A stretch of 64,000 bases of DNA from GWF2-33-9 sp964500435 (GCA_964500435.1 CAZCNL010000007.1:80991-144990), one strand, 5' to 3'; positions 44,002 to 53,371 are shown, numbered from the stretch's first letter. Notes: generated by a model not told the origin, from the sequence alone. A program made the numbers and translations.

Positions 44002-46458
44002 ATGGATAATAATTTTCCAAATAGACATAATGTTCAAAGTGATAATAATTTCGGTTTTTCGAATAATAAAGCAATCGGTAAACTACCTGAACCATTGCCC
44101 TCGCCACTACTTTTGAATTTAGGTTGCGGAAAAGATGTCAGAGAGGGGTTTATTAATATAGATTTATTCAGTGATGACCAGCGAGTTGTTTATATGGATA
44201 TCCGAAAATTGGAATTCGAGGATAATTCTGTTGATTTAATTTTAGCAAGTGATATTTTAGAACATTTTTCACATCGTGAAATTGATTCAATTTTATACGA
44301 ATGGGCAAGAGTTTTAAAACCAAATGGTGAATTAATTATCCGTTCCCCTTCTTTGAAATTACAAACTAAAGCGTACTTAACTGGTGCTTGGAATGCAGAT
44401 ATAGCTTCTTATATGATTTTTGGAGGTCAAACTAATCCCGGAGATTATCATTGCGTTGCTTTTGACCACCAATCAATCAGTCTACATTTACAAAAGGCGG
44501 GTTTGAAAATGTATTCTTATGAAGAGCAAGATATTCCTCAAGATAAAGGATTTATAAATTTAAATTTCATTGCTCGGGCTAAAAAGGTTGTAAATATTGA
44601 CGAAAATGATAATGAAGAAAATATTAATTTATTAAAAGAATTAATAAATTCCGATAAGTCAAAAAATAAACCTCAATTAAATATAGTTTGGGAAGGAACA
44701 CAGTTTGTTTACCACTCTTTGGCTTTAGTTAATCGGGAACACTGTCTAAACATCATCAATTCTAATGTTGCTAATTTGACAATAATTCCATACGGAACAG
44801 ATAAATTTTCCCCTGCCGAAAAACCTGAATTCAATAAATTATTACAAAATGACATAAGATTCAAGGAACAAGTTCCGGAAGAAATTGAGAAATTACCTTA
44901 TGTTTGGATACGTCATCAATGGCCACCAAAAGATGAAATTCCTCAGGGAGCAAAATGGATTATTATGCAACCTTGGGAATTTACACAAATCAGAAAAGAT
45001 ATGTTCGAAATATTTCAAAAAGCTGATTATATTTGGGCACCTTCAAATTTCACAAGACAATCTTTTATTGATTCTGGAATTGACTTCAACAAAGTACAAA
45101 TCGTTCCGAACGGAATTAATCCTGAACTATTTAAACCTTACGGTGATAAATTTAATCTTAAAACAAATAAGAAATTAAAAATACTTTATTGCGGTGGTAC
45201 AATTTACCGAAAAGGAATTGACGTTTTACTTGAATCATATATTAACAATTTCAATTCTGAAGATGATATTTGCCTTGTCATAAAAGATATGGGCGGCGAT
45301 TCATTTTATAAAGGGCAAACCTTTGAGGAACAAATTCTTGAAATACAATCCAAAGCTAATTCACCGGAAATTATTTATATAAAAGAGATGTTAACTGAAA
45401 ATCAAATGGCTGCTCTTTATCGTGATTGCAATGTTTTTGTATCGCCTTACCGTGGAGAAGGTTTCTCTTTGCCAACTTTAGAAGCAATGGCATGCGGCTT
45501 GCCAGTTATTGTAACAGAAGGTGGAGCGACCGAAGATTTTGTTTTAGATGATTTTTCTTGGAAAATTGAAGCTGATGCAAAATCAATCGGCAATAAAATT
45601 GGTGATATTGAATTAACTGGTGAAGCATACTTACTTGAACCTTCGGTTGAAGATTTAACGGCAATATTTAAATTTATCTATAAAAATCCATCGGTTTTAT
45701 ATTCTAAAGGACTTATTGCTTCTGCTTATGCAAGAAAATATTGGACTTGGCGACGCTCTTCTCTGAAAATGCTATCTTTACTCGATAGTATTTATGGTAC
45801 TTCTATGAGCTCAATAGCTGCTGAAAAGTTGTCTGATATCGAAGAGGAGCCTTTAAAATTAGGTGAAATTGAATTAGCTTTTATCAACGCAAAATTTGAT
45901 GATGTAATTATAAATGGAAAAAAATTATTAACCGACGGCAATTTAAATTCAAAAGATATTGCTCATCTGCAAAAAAGAATTGTTCAATCACTAATTTATT
46001 CAAACAAAATTGAAGAAGCAAAACAAGAGTTAAATAATTTTGAAAAATTATTTGAAGAAGATAATGATGTTCTGTTTTTAAAAGCGTTAATTTTTACTCT
46101 TGAAAAAAATTCAACTGAAGGATTGGAAACTCTTTCAAAATTAATGGATGCTTGGAAACATCATAAATATAATGCCACACTCGGTTATTCACTTGATACT
46201 TTACTTACTTTAACGGGCGATTTTTTACTTTCAACGAAAGAAAACTATTTTGAGGCTTTAGACGTTTACGAACTTGCTTTAAAAGAAAATCAAGAAAATG
46301 CACAAGCTTGCTATGGAGCATCATTATGTTTATATAACTTAGGTTTTCCTGATAAAGCGATGATAATGATTGATTGGGCGGTGGAATTACAACCCGATTT
46401 TGATGAAGCAATTAATTTTAAACAATTTTTAGAAGAAGAATTTGGAAAAGAACAATAA
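44002..46458 (+). CDS. Fusion: SAM methyltransferase, GT4 glycosyltransferase and TPR domain
   Basis: An 818-residue three-part protein. Residues ~35-195 are a class-I methyltransferase (motif I LNLGCGK 38-44, D54 at the cofactor edge, LASDILEHF). Residues ~230-600 form a GT-B fold group-4 glycosyltransferase, with VPNGINPELF, GGTIYRKGIDVLLE and the donor EX7E motif in GEGFSLPTLEAMACGLPVI (near 486-500). Residues ~620-815 carry TPR helices (LGYSLDTLL, NAQACYGASLCLYNLGFPDKAM). It probably builds and methyl-caps a surface polysaccharide or glycan. AAGGA precedes the ATG. It is the first gene of a string with rsmI, which overlaps its end. Confidence 0.88.
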   Translation: MDNNFPNRHNVQSDNNFGFSNNKAIGKLPEPLPSPLLLNLGCGKDVREGFINIDLFSDDQRVVYMDIRKLEFEDNSVDLILASDILEHFSHREIDSILYEWARVLKPNGELIIRSPSLKLQTKAYLTGAWNADIASYMIFGGQTNPGDYHCVAFDHQSISLHLQKAGLKMYSYEEQDIPQDKGFINLNFIARAKKVVNIDENDNEENINLLKELINSDKSKNKPQLNIVWEGTQFVYHSLALVNREHCLNIINSNVANLTIIPYGTDKFSPAEKPEFNKLLQNDIRFKEQVPEEIEKLPYVWIRHQWPPKDEIPQGAKWIIMQPWEFTQIRKDMFEIFQKADYIWAPSNFTRQSFIDSGIDFNKVQIVPNGINPELFKPYGDKFNLKTNKKLKILYCGGTIYRKGIDVLLESYINNFNSEDDICLVIKDMGGDSFYKGQTFEEQILEIQSKANSPEIIYIKEMLTENQMAALYRDCNVFVSPYRGEGFSLPTLEAMACGLPVIVTEGGATEDFVLDDFSWKIEADAKSIGNKIGDIELTGEAYLLEPSVEDLTAIFKFIYKNPSVLYSKGLIASAYARKYWTWRRSSLKMLSLLDSIYGTSMSSIAAEKLSDIEEEPLKLGEIELAFINAKFDDVIINGKKLLTDGNLNSKDIAHLQKRIVQSLIYSNKIEEAKQELNNFEKLFEEDNDVLFLKALIFTLEKNSTEGLETLSKLMDAWKHHKYNATLGYSLDTLLTLTGDFLLSTKENYFEALDVYELALKENQENAQACYGASLCLYNLGFPDKAMIMIDWAVELQPDFDEAINFKQFLEEEFGKEQ

Positions 46459-47416
46459 CGAACCAAAAAGCAAAGGAACTCTTTTTATAGTCTCTACACC
46501 AATTGGCAACAAAAAAGATATTACATATCGAGCTGCTGAAGTTTTACAAAATGTTGATATTGTCGTTGGTGAAGAAATCAAAGAGACTTCCCGTCTACTA
46601 ATGAACTTAACACTTTCTAAGCCTATTGAATTATTAAACGAACATAATGAAATAGACAAAGTTCCTGAGCTTATGAATTTACTGATGCAAGGCAAAACTT
46701 TAGCACTTGTATCAGATTGTGGAACACCTGTTTTCGCAGACCCGGGCTATCATCTCGTCCGAGCTTGCTTAGAGAAAAAAATCAACATTTCTGTAATTCC
46801 TGGTGTGACAAGTATTATGACTGCTCTCGTGAGGTCTGGATTTTCGTTAAAACAATTTCTTTTTGCCGGTTTTTTAAACCGAACTTCAGAAGAACGTGAA
46901 GATGAAATTTTGCAACTTTCGAAAGTACGTAAAACTGTAGTATTGATGGATACTCCATACAGATTGAAAGTAATTCTTGAAGCATTTGCTAAAATTATCC
47001 CAGACCGTAAAGCATACATTGGTATGAATTTGACGATGCCTTCAGAAACACACCATTATGGCACTTTCCAAGAATTATATATGAAATTGAAAGGTGAAAA
47101 ATTCAAAGCTGAATACGTTATTGTTTTCGAGGGATCTAATTATCAAAACTATGACGATAGACATAAGACATCAAAATTTAGTTTCAGAGAACACAATCGA
47201 AATGATTTCAACCGAAATAGCGCTCCACGTAAAAAATATTCTGATAATAGTTACGATGATAAACAACGTAAGCGATATTCTGATAATAATACTGATGCTA
47301 AGCCACGAAAAAGATTTTCTGATAAAGATTCTCTCGAAAAACCTCGTAAAAGATATTCTAAAGACCAATCTTTTGGTCAAAATCAAAATATAAAAAATTC
47401 ACGAAGAAAAAAGTAA
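46442..47416 (+). CDS. rsmI: 16S rRNA C1402 2'-O-methyltransferase with repeat tail
   Basis: Methylates the ribose of C1402 in 16S rRNA. GTLFIVSTPIGNKKDITYRAAEVL opens the tetrapyrrole-methylase fold, followed by VVGEEIKETSRLL, ALVSDCGTPVFADPGYHLVRAC, IPGVTSIMTAL and the C-terminal YVIVFEGS. The start is TTG, with an in-frame TAG upstream at 46430 and no ATG before the conserved start; it overlaps the previous gene by 17 bases. Residues ~225-324 are an unusual basic tail with four 13-residue repeats, absent from typical RsmI (~285 residues). It is followed by the exporter gene 23 bases on. Confidence 0.93.
   Translation: MEKNNNEPKSKGTLFIVSTPIGNKKDITYRAAEVLQNVDIVVGEEIKETSRLLMNLTLSKPIELLNEHNEIDKVPELMNLLMQGKTLALVSDCGTPVFADPGYHLVRACLEKKINISVIPGVTSIMTALVRSGFSLKQFLFAGFLNRTSEEREDEILQLSKVRKTVVLMDTPYRLKVILEAFAKIIPDRKAYIGMNLTMPSETHHYGTFQELYMKLKGEKFKAEYVIVFEGSNYQNYDDRHKTSKFSFREHNRNDFNRNSAPRKKYSDNSYDDKQRKRYSDNNTDAKPRKRFSDKDSLEKPRKRYSKDQSFGQNQNIKNSRRKK
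47228..47383 (+). repeat. Four tandem 39-base repeats coding 13-residue RKRYSD units in rsmI
   Basis: Residues 263-314 of the rsmI product read as RKKYSDNSYDDKQ, RKRYSDNNTDAKP, RKRFSDKDSLEKP and RKRYSKDQSFGQN. Each unit is 39 bases, starting with R-K-K/R-Y/F-S. The protein units are more alike than the DNA, so the repeat is diverged. Confidence 0.85.
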
Positions 47417-47439
47417 TTTGAACAATTTTCAGCAGTTTA

Positions 47440-49287
47440 ATGAATAGTACTGAAAAACAAGCTAAAAGGGATTTATATCGAAGGACTTTGACCTTTATAC
47501 GTCCCTTTTTTGGTTTAATTGCTTTTGCAATACTTATGAACGTGCTTTTTTCTGCATTGAACACGTTTACGGTGGCGATGATTAAACCTGTTTTTCAAAT
47601 TATTTTTAATGTTGATTCCGCTAGTTCTTCCACACCAATAGGCAATCCGCAATTACTTGATACTTGGAAGAACTATTTTTACCAAAGTATTTCATCTATA
47701 ATCGTTTCGCCTGATGGAGTCTTAAAAAGTCTAATAAATTTAAGCATCTTAATTATAATTGCTTTTATTTTAAAAAATATAATCAAATACATTGCATCCG
47801 TTGCTTCTGTAAAATTCGAAGAAGGCATTGTTAAAAATATTCGTGATACTGTTTTTGAAAAACTGACGAATTTGTCGGTATCGTTCTTTTCGCAACAAAA
47901 ACAAGGGAATTTAATTTCAATCATAGCAAACGAGACAACAGCTCTTAGTTCAGCTTCAATATCTGCCTTTTCTACAATTGTGCGGGAAGGAATACAAGTA
48001 ATTTTATTCGCTCTTTTGTTGTTATCGATTTCCATTAATTTAACTTTAATTTCACTCGCTACTTCTGTAATTAGTATTGTTATACTTCGATTTTCAAGGA
48101 AATTTTTAACACGCTATGCAAACAGAATGCAGTCAGCAATGTCGGATTATACTTCTTCAATGCAAGAATCATTTTATGGAATAAGAGTAATAAAAGCATA
48201 CAATGCAGAAGAGCACGTTAATCGCAAGTTTTTCAGCGATACTTTAAAATACGTTAATGCTGCAATAAAACATCGAAAAATTATTACGTTAATTCCTGCA
48301 TTTAATGAAGTATTTGCTATTATTGCATTGACATTTGTCCTCTTTTTTGGTGGACAACAAGTCATAAATAAACAACTTTCAAGTGATGATTTAATGCTTT
48401 TCCTCTTTTCTTTGTTTTCGATAATGTCACCAGTAACAACTGTAATCTCAAGTTTTGCACAAATTCCACGAGGTTACGTAGCAGCACAAAGAATTTTCGA
48501 AATTTTAGAAACTAATGATAATATAGTTTCTGGTTCTAAGCAAGTACATTCTTTCCAATCCCAAATTGAGTTCAAAAATGTTAGTTTTAGTTATGTAAAT
48601 GAACCTAATTTAAAAAATATTTCTTTTACAATTCCAAAAAGTAAAAAAACTGCCATAGTCGGACCGAGTGGCTCTGGTAAATCTACATTATTAGATTTAA
48701 TCATCAGATTTTATGACCCAAACTCAGGTATGATTACTATTGACAATGAAGATATCAAGAATTTTGATATTAAGTCCTATCGCTCTCTTTTCGGAATTGT
48801 TTCGCAAGAAACAGTTCTTTTTAATGATACATTGGAAAATAATATAAGATTCGGTCGGACTGATATTCCTTTTGAAAAAGTCGTGGAAGTTGCCAAATTA
48901 GCAAATGCATTCGATTTTATTGATAAATTACCAGATAAATTTGCAACACAAATTGGTGACCGTGGAATAACACTATCAGGTGGCGAGAGACAAAGAATTG
49001 CCATTGCTCGTGCTTTACTTTCGAATCCGGAAATTCTAATTTTTGATGAAGCAACTTCTTCTCTGGATACTGAATCCGAAAAAATTGTGCAAAATGCGAT
49101 TAATCAAGTTCTGAAAGATAAAACTGCAATTATTGTGGCTCATCGCCTTTCAACAATTTTGGATGCCGACCAAATAATTGCTTTAAAAGATGGCGAAATC
49201 GTTGAAATTGGTACACATAATGAGTTAATTAAAAACGAAAGTCTATACCGCAAACTTTACGATATTCAATTTGAAGAAAAAAATTAA
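47440..49287 (+). CDS. ABC exporter, MsbA/lipid-flippase-like (fused membrane and ATPase)
   Basis: A 615-residue half-transporter acting as a homodimer in the inner membrane. Six helices lie in residues ~20-340, with GNLISIIANETTALS in the first coupling region. The ATPase domain has Walker A GPSGSGKST near 408, signature LSGGERQRIAIARALL near 512, Walker B EILIFDEATSSLD and H-loop AHRLST. The YVNEPNLKNISFTIPKSKK start and GFIxP-like loop are typical of MsbA and other lipid or drug exporters. The upstream glycosyltransferase fusion fits a lipid or polysaccharide substrate, but the cargo is not certain. Confidence 0.9.
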   Translation: MNSTEKQAKRDLYRRTLTFIRPFFGLIAFAILMNVLFSALNTFTVAMIKPVFQIIFNVDSASSSTPIGNPQLLDTWKNYFYQSISSIIVSPDGVLKSLINLSILIIIAFILKNIIKYIASVASVKFEEGIVKNIRDTVFEKLTNLSVSFFSQQKQGNLISIIANETTALSSASISAFSTIVREGIQVILFALLLLSISINLTLISLATSVISIVILRFSRKFLTRYANRMQSAMSDYTSSMQESFYGIRVIKAYNAEEHVNRKFFSDTLKYVNAAIKHRKIITLIPAFNEVFAIIALTFVLFFGGQQVINKQLSSDDLMLFLFSLFSIMSPVTTVISSFAQIPRGYVAAQRIFEILETNDNIVSGSKQVHSFQSQIEFKNVSFSYVNEPNLKNISFTIPKSKKTAIVGPSGSGKSTLLDLIIRFYDPNSGMITIDNEDIKNFDIKSYRSLFGIVSQETVLFNDTLENNIRFGRTDIPFEKVVEVAKLANAFDFIDKLPDKFATQIGDRGITLSGGERQRIAIARALLSNPEILIFDEATSSLDTESEKIVQNAINQVLKDKTAIIVAHRLSTILDADQIIALKDGEIVEIGTHNELIKNESLYRKLYDIQFEEKN

Positions 49288-49309
49288 TTCCAATTTTATT
49301 TACTTTGAT

Positions 49310-50527
49310 TTAAACTTTAAATCCTAAACTTGCAAAAGTAACAGCAGATTGTGTTTCTTTTTCATACCATTGATTGTAGTCAAGGAATTTGCCAAAACGT
49401 GGTTCCATAGTTTTCATAAAAGCATAAATTGGAAATAATCCGCAGATATTCCATTTATTCAATGTTTCAGCATTTTTTTGGAAAAATCCATCAACATCCA
49501 AATTTTCGATTAATCTAATAGATTCTAAATCTTCTTTTTTGCATTCTTCTAACTTTTCGAGTGCATCAAATTCATTTCCGAACTTCATCCCAATGTGTGA
49601 AAAATCAACACTTGCAAGGTAAACAACTTTTTTATTACTATTTTTTAAAACTTTTTGAAGAGTTCGAATAAATTTATTGATTTTTTCTTGTTCACTCGGC
49701 AATGTCTTATTTACCATACAATCATAAAACGAACCGACTAAAATGGGCAATATTTTTGTTTGTCCTTTAAACAAATATTGTAAAATTACTGCAGGATATT
49801 CTGTGGAATGTTCGTATCTATGTGCTTCTTCGTCAATTGTTAAATCTTCTTTCAATTCTTTTTGTAAGTCATCAATAATTTCTTGTGCAATTTCAATAGA
49901 GCCAAGTGGTGTCTCGTAATTTTTACGTGAAAGCATAAAATAATCCGATGAAACAAAATGGGAAGTCCCAAAAATCACAACCAAATCTGGTTCACTTTCT
50001 CGAATTGCATTATATCCTGCAGCATAAACTCGATGGGAATATTTTTCTAACGATAAATCAAGGTGTGGAACTATAATTCCATCGAAATTTTTTATTTCAC
50101 TTTGGTTTTCTGCTTTTGTAAAAAGTTCATCCATAAATAAGAGAAAATCAGGTGCATCAGCTGGAAATGACCTGTTTGCGGTTATCATTGGACGGTAAGG
50201 TTGTTTTTTATACAGTTCAATATTTGCATTTAATTTTGCTTCAAATGAAGGGCTTTCCATAAATCCATAATTATCAAGCTCTTCGATTTGTGAAAGCAAA
50301 TTATCGATATTTTCAAAGTTAAATTCCTTTTTTAAATATTCTTTTAAACTGTCGACCGTAAATTGAGAATCTAAAAATAAAAGAAATGTCAAGAAATCTT
50401 TTGTAATAGCAATTGGATTTTCTGCTATTTTTTTTCTATCTATTAATAGAACAAACTCTTCATTTTCTTGCTTAATCAATGATAAATCTAAATCTTTTCG
50501 TAAAGTAGGAATTTTTCCTTCTAACAT
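49310..50527 (-). CDS. MEMO1-family protein (AmmeMemoRadiSam system protein B-like)
   Basis: A 405-residue protein. Residues ~150-405 are the MEMO fold: H155 (VPHLDLS), H190 (GTSHF), H311 (DFSHIG) and C362 (NICGLFPI) align with the four metal/active-site positions H49, H81, H192 and C244 of human MEMO1. Residues ~1-110 form an extra N-terminal domain, all-helical and not in the shortest family members. No AMMECR1 or radical-SAM partner gene is present. It follows the PP2C gene by 48 bases, in the dapA string. The biochemical role of this family in bacteria is poorly known. Confidence 0.85.
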   Translation of the reverse strand: MLEGKIPTLRKDLDLSLIKQENEEFVLLIDRKKIAENPIAITKDFLTFLLFLDSQFTVDSLKEYLKKEFNFENIDNLLSQIEELDNYGFMESPSFEAKLNANIELYKKQPYRPMITANRSFPADAPDFLLFMDELFTKAENQSEIKNFDGIIVPHLDLSLEKYSHRVYAAGYNAIRESEPDLVVIFGTSHFVSSDYFMLSRKNYETPLGSIEIAQEIIDDLQKELKEDLTIDEEAHRYEHSTEYPAVILQYLFKGQTKILPILVGSFYDCMVNKTLPSEQEKINKFIRTLQKVLKNSNKKVVYLASVDFSHIGMKFGNEFDALEKLEECKKEDLESIRLIENLDVDGFFQKNAETLNKWNICGLFPIYAFMKTMEPRFGKFLDYNQWYEKETQSAVTFASLGFKV

Positions 50528-50575
50528 AGTTTTAAATTTTTTTTATTGCAATAAATTCAATTTGTTAATATCATT

Positions 50576-51829
50576 TCAATTTAATTTTCTTTTGATAACA
50601 ATTAAAGTTTTATCGTCATTATATTGCGAAGTTGCATAAAAATGTTGTACTTTTTCAATAATATTTAAAGCTATGTCTTTTGCCGATAAGTCTTTGTATT
50701 GCAATATTAAATCAACTAATTGCTCATGCCCAAATGGTATATCTTCTGAATTTGTCGCTTCGGTAATACCATCGGTAACAATTAGTAAAATATCGCCAGG
50801 TTTCATCCTGATGTTTTCTACATTAAATTTTTGATTTGGAACAATACCTAAAATACCACCTGTTGAGGTAAGAAATCTAAAACTATTATCTTCACGGCGG
50901 AAATGAATTGGTTCTGTATGACCGGCATTTGCATAAAGCACCAATCTATTTGAAGATTCAGTTATTTCACAGTAAAAGAGAGTTACAAATCTTTCAAGTG
51001 GAAAAGTCTCATAAATTAGATTATTTAGGTAATAAAAAAGCGCTGAAATTTTTGGTGAAAATTTATGTGCCATCTTAACTGCACCAGAAACAAAAAGGGA
51101 TTGAATCGCTGCAGATAAGCCCTTACTTGCGGCATCTGCAACCAAAACTCCTATACGGTTTTCTTCTGATTCCAAATTCGGAAAATAATCAAAATAATCA
51201 CCACCTATTTCATTATCTGGTATGCAAAGTCCATAAATTTCAAAATCTGAAAATTCTACTTGATGCTCTGGAAAAAGATTTCTTTGAATTTCAGCAGCCT
51301 TTGAAATATCTTTTTGTATTTTTTTACGTTCTTTTAAAACTTCAATTTCTTTTAGTCGGGAACTTGCAACTGTACTAATGATTGATAAAGTATCATAAAA
51401 TGATTGTAGAATTTCATCCGCATTAAATCCAAGCACATACTCATAAAAACGACCATATTCAGTACGTACAATCGAACCAACGCCAGTTACTGAATAAATG
51501 AAAATTCCACTTTCTTTCAAAATTTGGTCTGTTTCTTTACGCAACATTGTATTTTTCTTATACAATTCTTTTAAAACAGGCTGTTCGTCAACGGTTAATT
51601 TATAATTTTTAGGAATTTCTCGAATATCGCCATACTGAAAGATAAGTTCATATGAACGTTCGAGCGGCAAGAACCGCCATATACGGCCACCTTTGATTTG
51701 AAATTCGGGGTTGTTAACTATATCTTCTACTAATTTTTTTAAAAAAGAATCATCATCAGAAAATTGACCTTTTGATATCTTTTCGACTAAATTATATATT
51801 CGTTTTTGACTTGCACTTGGATTATACAT
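50576..51829 (-). CDS. PP2C-type serine phosphatase (SpoIIE/RsbU family)
   Basis: A 417-residue protein with an N-terminal GAF-like sensor region (residues ~1-175), a short coiled linker (LKERKKIQKDISKAAEIQRNLFP) and a C-terminal phosphatase. The metal-binding acids are seen in GGDYFDYF, VADAASKGLSAA and TDGITEAT, with YANAGHTEP between. RsbU-type enzymes dephosphorylate anti-anti-sigma factors. No RsbV or RsbW gene is in the window, so the target is unknown. It starts six bases after the dapA stop, so they are cotranscribed. Confidence 0.9.
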   Translation of the reverse strand: MYNPSASQKRIYNLVEKISKGQFSDDDSFLKKLVEDIVNNPEFQIKGGRIWRFLPLERSYELIFQYGDIREIPKNYKLTVDEQPVLKELYKKNTMLRKETDQILKESGIFIYSVTGVGSIVRTEYGRFYEYVLGFNADEILQSFYDTLSIISTVASSRLKEIEVLKERKKIQKDISKAAEIQRNLFPEHQVEFSDFEIYGLCIPDNEIGGDYFDYFPNLESEENRIGVLVADAASKGLSAAIQSLFVSGAVKMAHKFSPKISALFYYLNNLIYETFPLERFVTLFYCEITESSNRLVLYANAGHTEPIHFRREDNSFRFLTSTGGILGIVPNQKFNVENIRMKPGDILLIVTDGITEATNSEDIPFGHEQLVDLILQYKDLSAKDIALNIIEKVQHFYATSQYNDDKTLIVIKRKLN

Positions 51830-51835
51830 AATGGA

Positions 51836-52726
51836 TTATATTAAGTTTAACTTTTTAAGTTCCTTTTGAATAATCACAAAGCTACTTTTAGACAAAGGAA
51901 CGAGTGGTAAGCGAACATGTCCATCAATCAATCCCATTAAGCTCAAAATAGCCTTTGCGGGGACGGGGTTTGATTCAATAAATGATAAATTCATTAATTT
52001 TAAATATTTATAATGAATATTTCGGGCTGCTTTGAAATTACCTTTTAATGCTAATTGCACTAATTCAACTAACTGTGCTGGAGCATAATTTGAAAAAACT
52101 GAAACAACACCTTTTGCTCCTGCTGCAATTAAAGGTAAAGTTGTCGCATCATCACCGGAAAGTACCACAAAATTTCGTGGAGAGTGTTTTATAACTTGCA
52201 TAATTTGTTCAATATTTCCCGATGCTTCTTTTGTAGCAACAACATTTTCGCATTGTTTTGCAATCTCAATTTGTGTTTCTGCTGAAATATTCACACCTGT
52301 TCTACCAGGTACATTATAAATTATTTGGGGTATATCAACTTGTTCACTGATTGTCAAAAAATGTTGCAAAATACCTAATTGAGTTGGTTTATTATAATAT
52401 GGTGCAACCAATAAAAGAGCATCTGCCCCTTCTTCTTTTGCAATTAAAGATAGTTCGATTGTAGCTTTTGTGTCATTCGTACCAGTTCCTGCAATAATCG
52501 GTACTCTTCCATTCGAAATTTCTACTGCTTTTATTATTAATGCTAATCTTTCTTTATGAGATAATGTTGCACTTTCTCCTGTGGAACCACATACGACAAT
52601 TCCATCAACATTATTTTCAATTTGGAAATTCACTAATCTTTCGAATGCATCGAAATCAATTGATAAATCTTGCTTGAATGGTGTTACTATTGCAGTTATT
52701 GTTCCTTTAGGTATATATCTTTTCAT
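51836..52726 (-). CDS. dapA: 4-hydroxy-tetrahydrodipicolinate synthase
   Basis: Condenses pyruvate with aspartate semialdehyde in lysine/diaminopimelate synthesis. The Schiff-base lysine is K166 (VATKEASGN); Y137 and R142 (IIYNVPGRTG) assist. VCGSTGESATLSHKER and AGTGTNDTKATI are family signatures. The ATG at 52726 is preferred, because AGGGG lies five to six bases before it; the longer frame begins with a TTG two codons upstream. The length of 296 residues is typical. It heads a three-gene string with the PP2C and MEMO genes. Confidence 0.95.
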   Translation of the reverse strand: MKRYIPKGTITAIVTPFKQDLSIDFDAFERLVNFQIENNVDGIVVCGSTGESATLSHKERLALIIKAVEISNGRVPIIAGTGTNDTKATIELSLIAKEEGADALLLVAPYYNKPTQLGILQHFLTISEQVDIPQIIYNVPGRTGVNISAETQIEIAKQCENVVATKEASGNIEQIMQVIKHSPRNFVVLSGDDATTLPLIAAGAKGVVSVFSNYAPAQLVELVQLALKGNFKAARNIHYKYLKLMNLSFIESNPVPAKAILSLMGLIDGHVRLPLVPLSKSSFVIIQKELKKLNLI

Positions 52727-52845
52727 TAACAACCCCTTGTAAATGATAAATATTATTAATTATTAATTAATTGATTTATTAATTATTTAAAATTATGAAA
52801 ATATTATGAATTTCACAAATAATTTTTTAATTTTTTAAAAATTAT

Positions 52846-52861
52846 GTCAATTTTCATTGAC
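52846..52861. promoter_or_regulatory. Small dyad in the dapA upstream region
   Basis: GTCAAT-TTTC-ATTGAC, a perfect 6-base inverted repeat in the 219-base divergent gap between dapA and the lipoprotein gene. It may be an operator, but chance in AT-rich DNA is possible. The remainder of the gap is AT-rich. Confidence 0.3.
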
Positions 52862-52945
52862 TTTTTTATTTTTATAGTTTTTACACTTATAAAACGTTTT
52901 TTTCGTAATTTAGTTTATATTTTTTAATCTTCATATTTAGTATTT

Positions 52946-53371
52946 ATGGAAAATAAAAACTTTAAAATAAACGGAATATTATTCATTTTTATAATTGTTG
53001 CATTAATATTTTCTTCTTTAACTTCTTGCGATAATTCAACAAATACAATTAGTGAAAATATTGTTTTCCCAAACGAAAAAGTTGATTTCACAACTCAAGT
53101 GCAGCCATTTTTGAAATTTAATTGTGCTTATTCTGGTTGTCATAGCAATTATTCTAAAGCTGCAGGATTATCTTTGGAAGATTATTTTGCTATTATGGCT
53201 TATCCTGGGCTTGTCATTCCTCAAAACCCTGATGCAAGTTTGCTCAATCAAATTCTTGAAAATAAAATACCTCATATTACTTATTTTTATAGAGGAAATA
53301 TAACGTATAACCAAATTCAAGGTATGCGTATTTGGGTTGCTGAAGGTGCATTGCTAATTCCAAAAAAATAA
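52946..53371 (+). CDS. Lipoprotein with CX4CH (cytochrome-like) motif
   Basis: A 141-residue lipoprotein: membrane segment at residues ~10-26 and a lipobox LTSC with C28. After an Asn/Thr/Ser linker comes VDFTTQVQPFLKFNC and then CAYSGCH (C60, C65, H66). This CX4CH spacing differs from standard CXXCH but matches heme-like CX4CH domains related to planctomycete-type cytochromes; the following YSKAAGLSLEDYFAIM and GMRIWVAEGAL fit that small domain. Heme attachment is not certain. It probably sits on the periplasmic side or cell surface. It is divergent from dapA. Confidence 0.75.
   Translation: MENKNFKINGILFIFIIVALIFSSLTSCDNSTNTISENIVFPNEKVDFTTQVQPFLKFNCAYSGCHSNYSKAAGLSLEDYFAIMAYPGLVIPQNPDASLLNQILENKIPHITYFYRGNITYNQIQGMRIWVAEGALLIPKK

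Noticed and set aside
47228..47383. Possible CRISPR array
   Set aside because: The 39-base units are contiguous, without spacers, and encode the repeated tail of rsmI.
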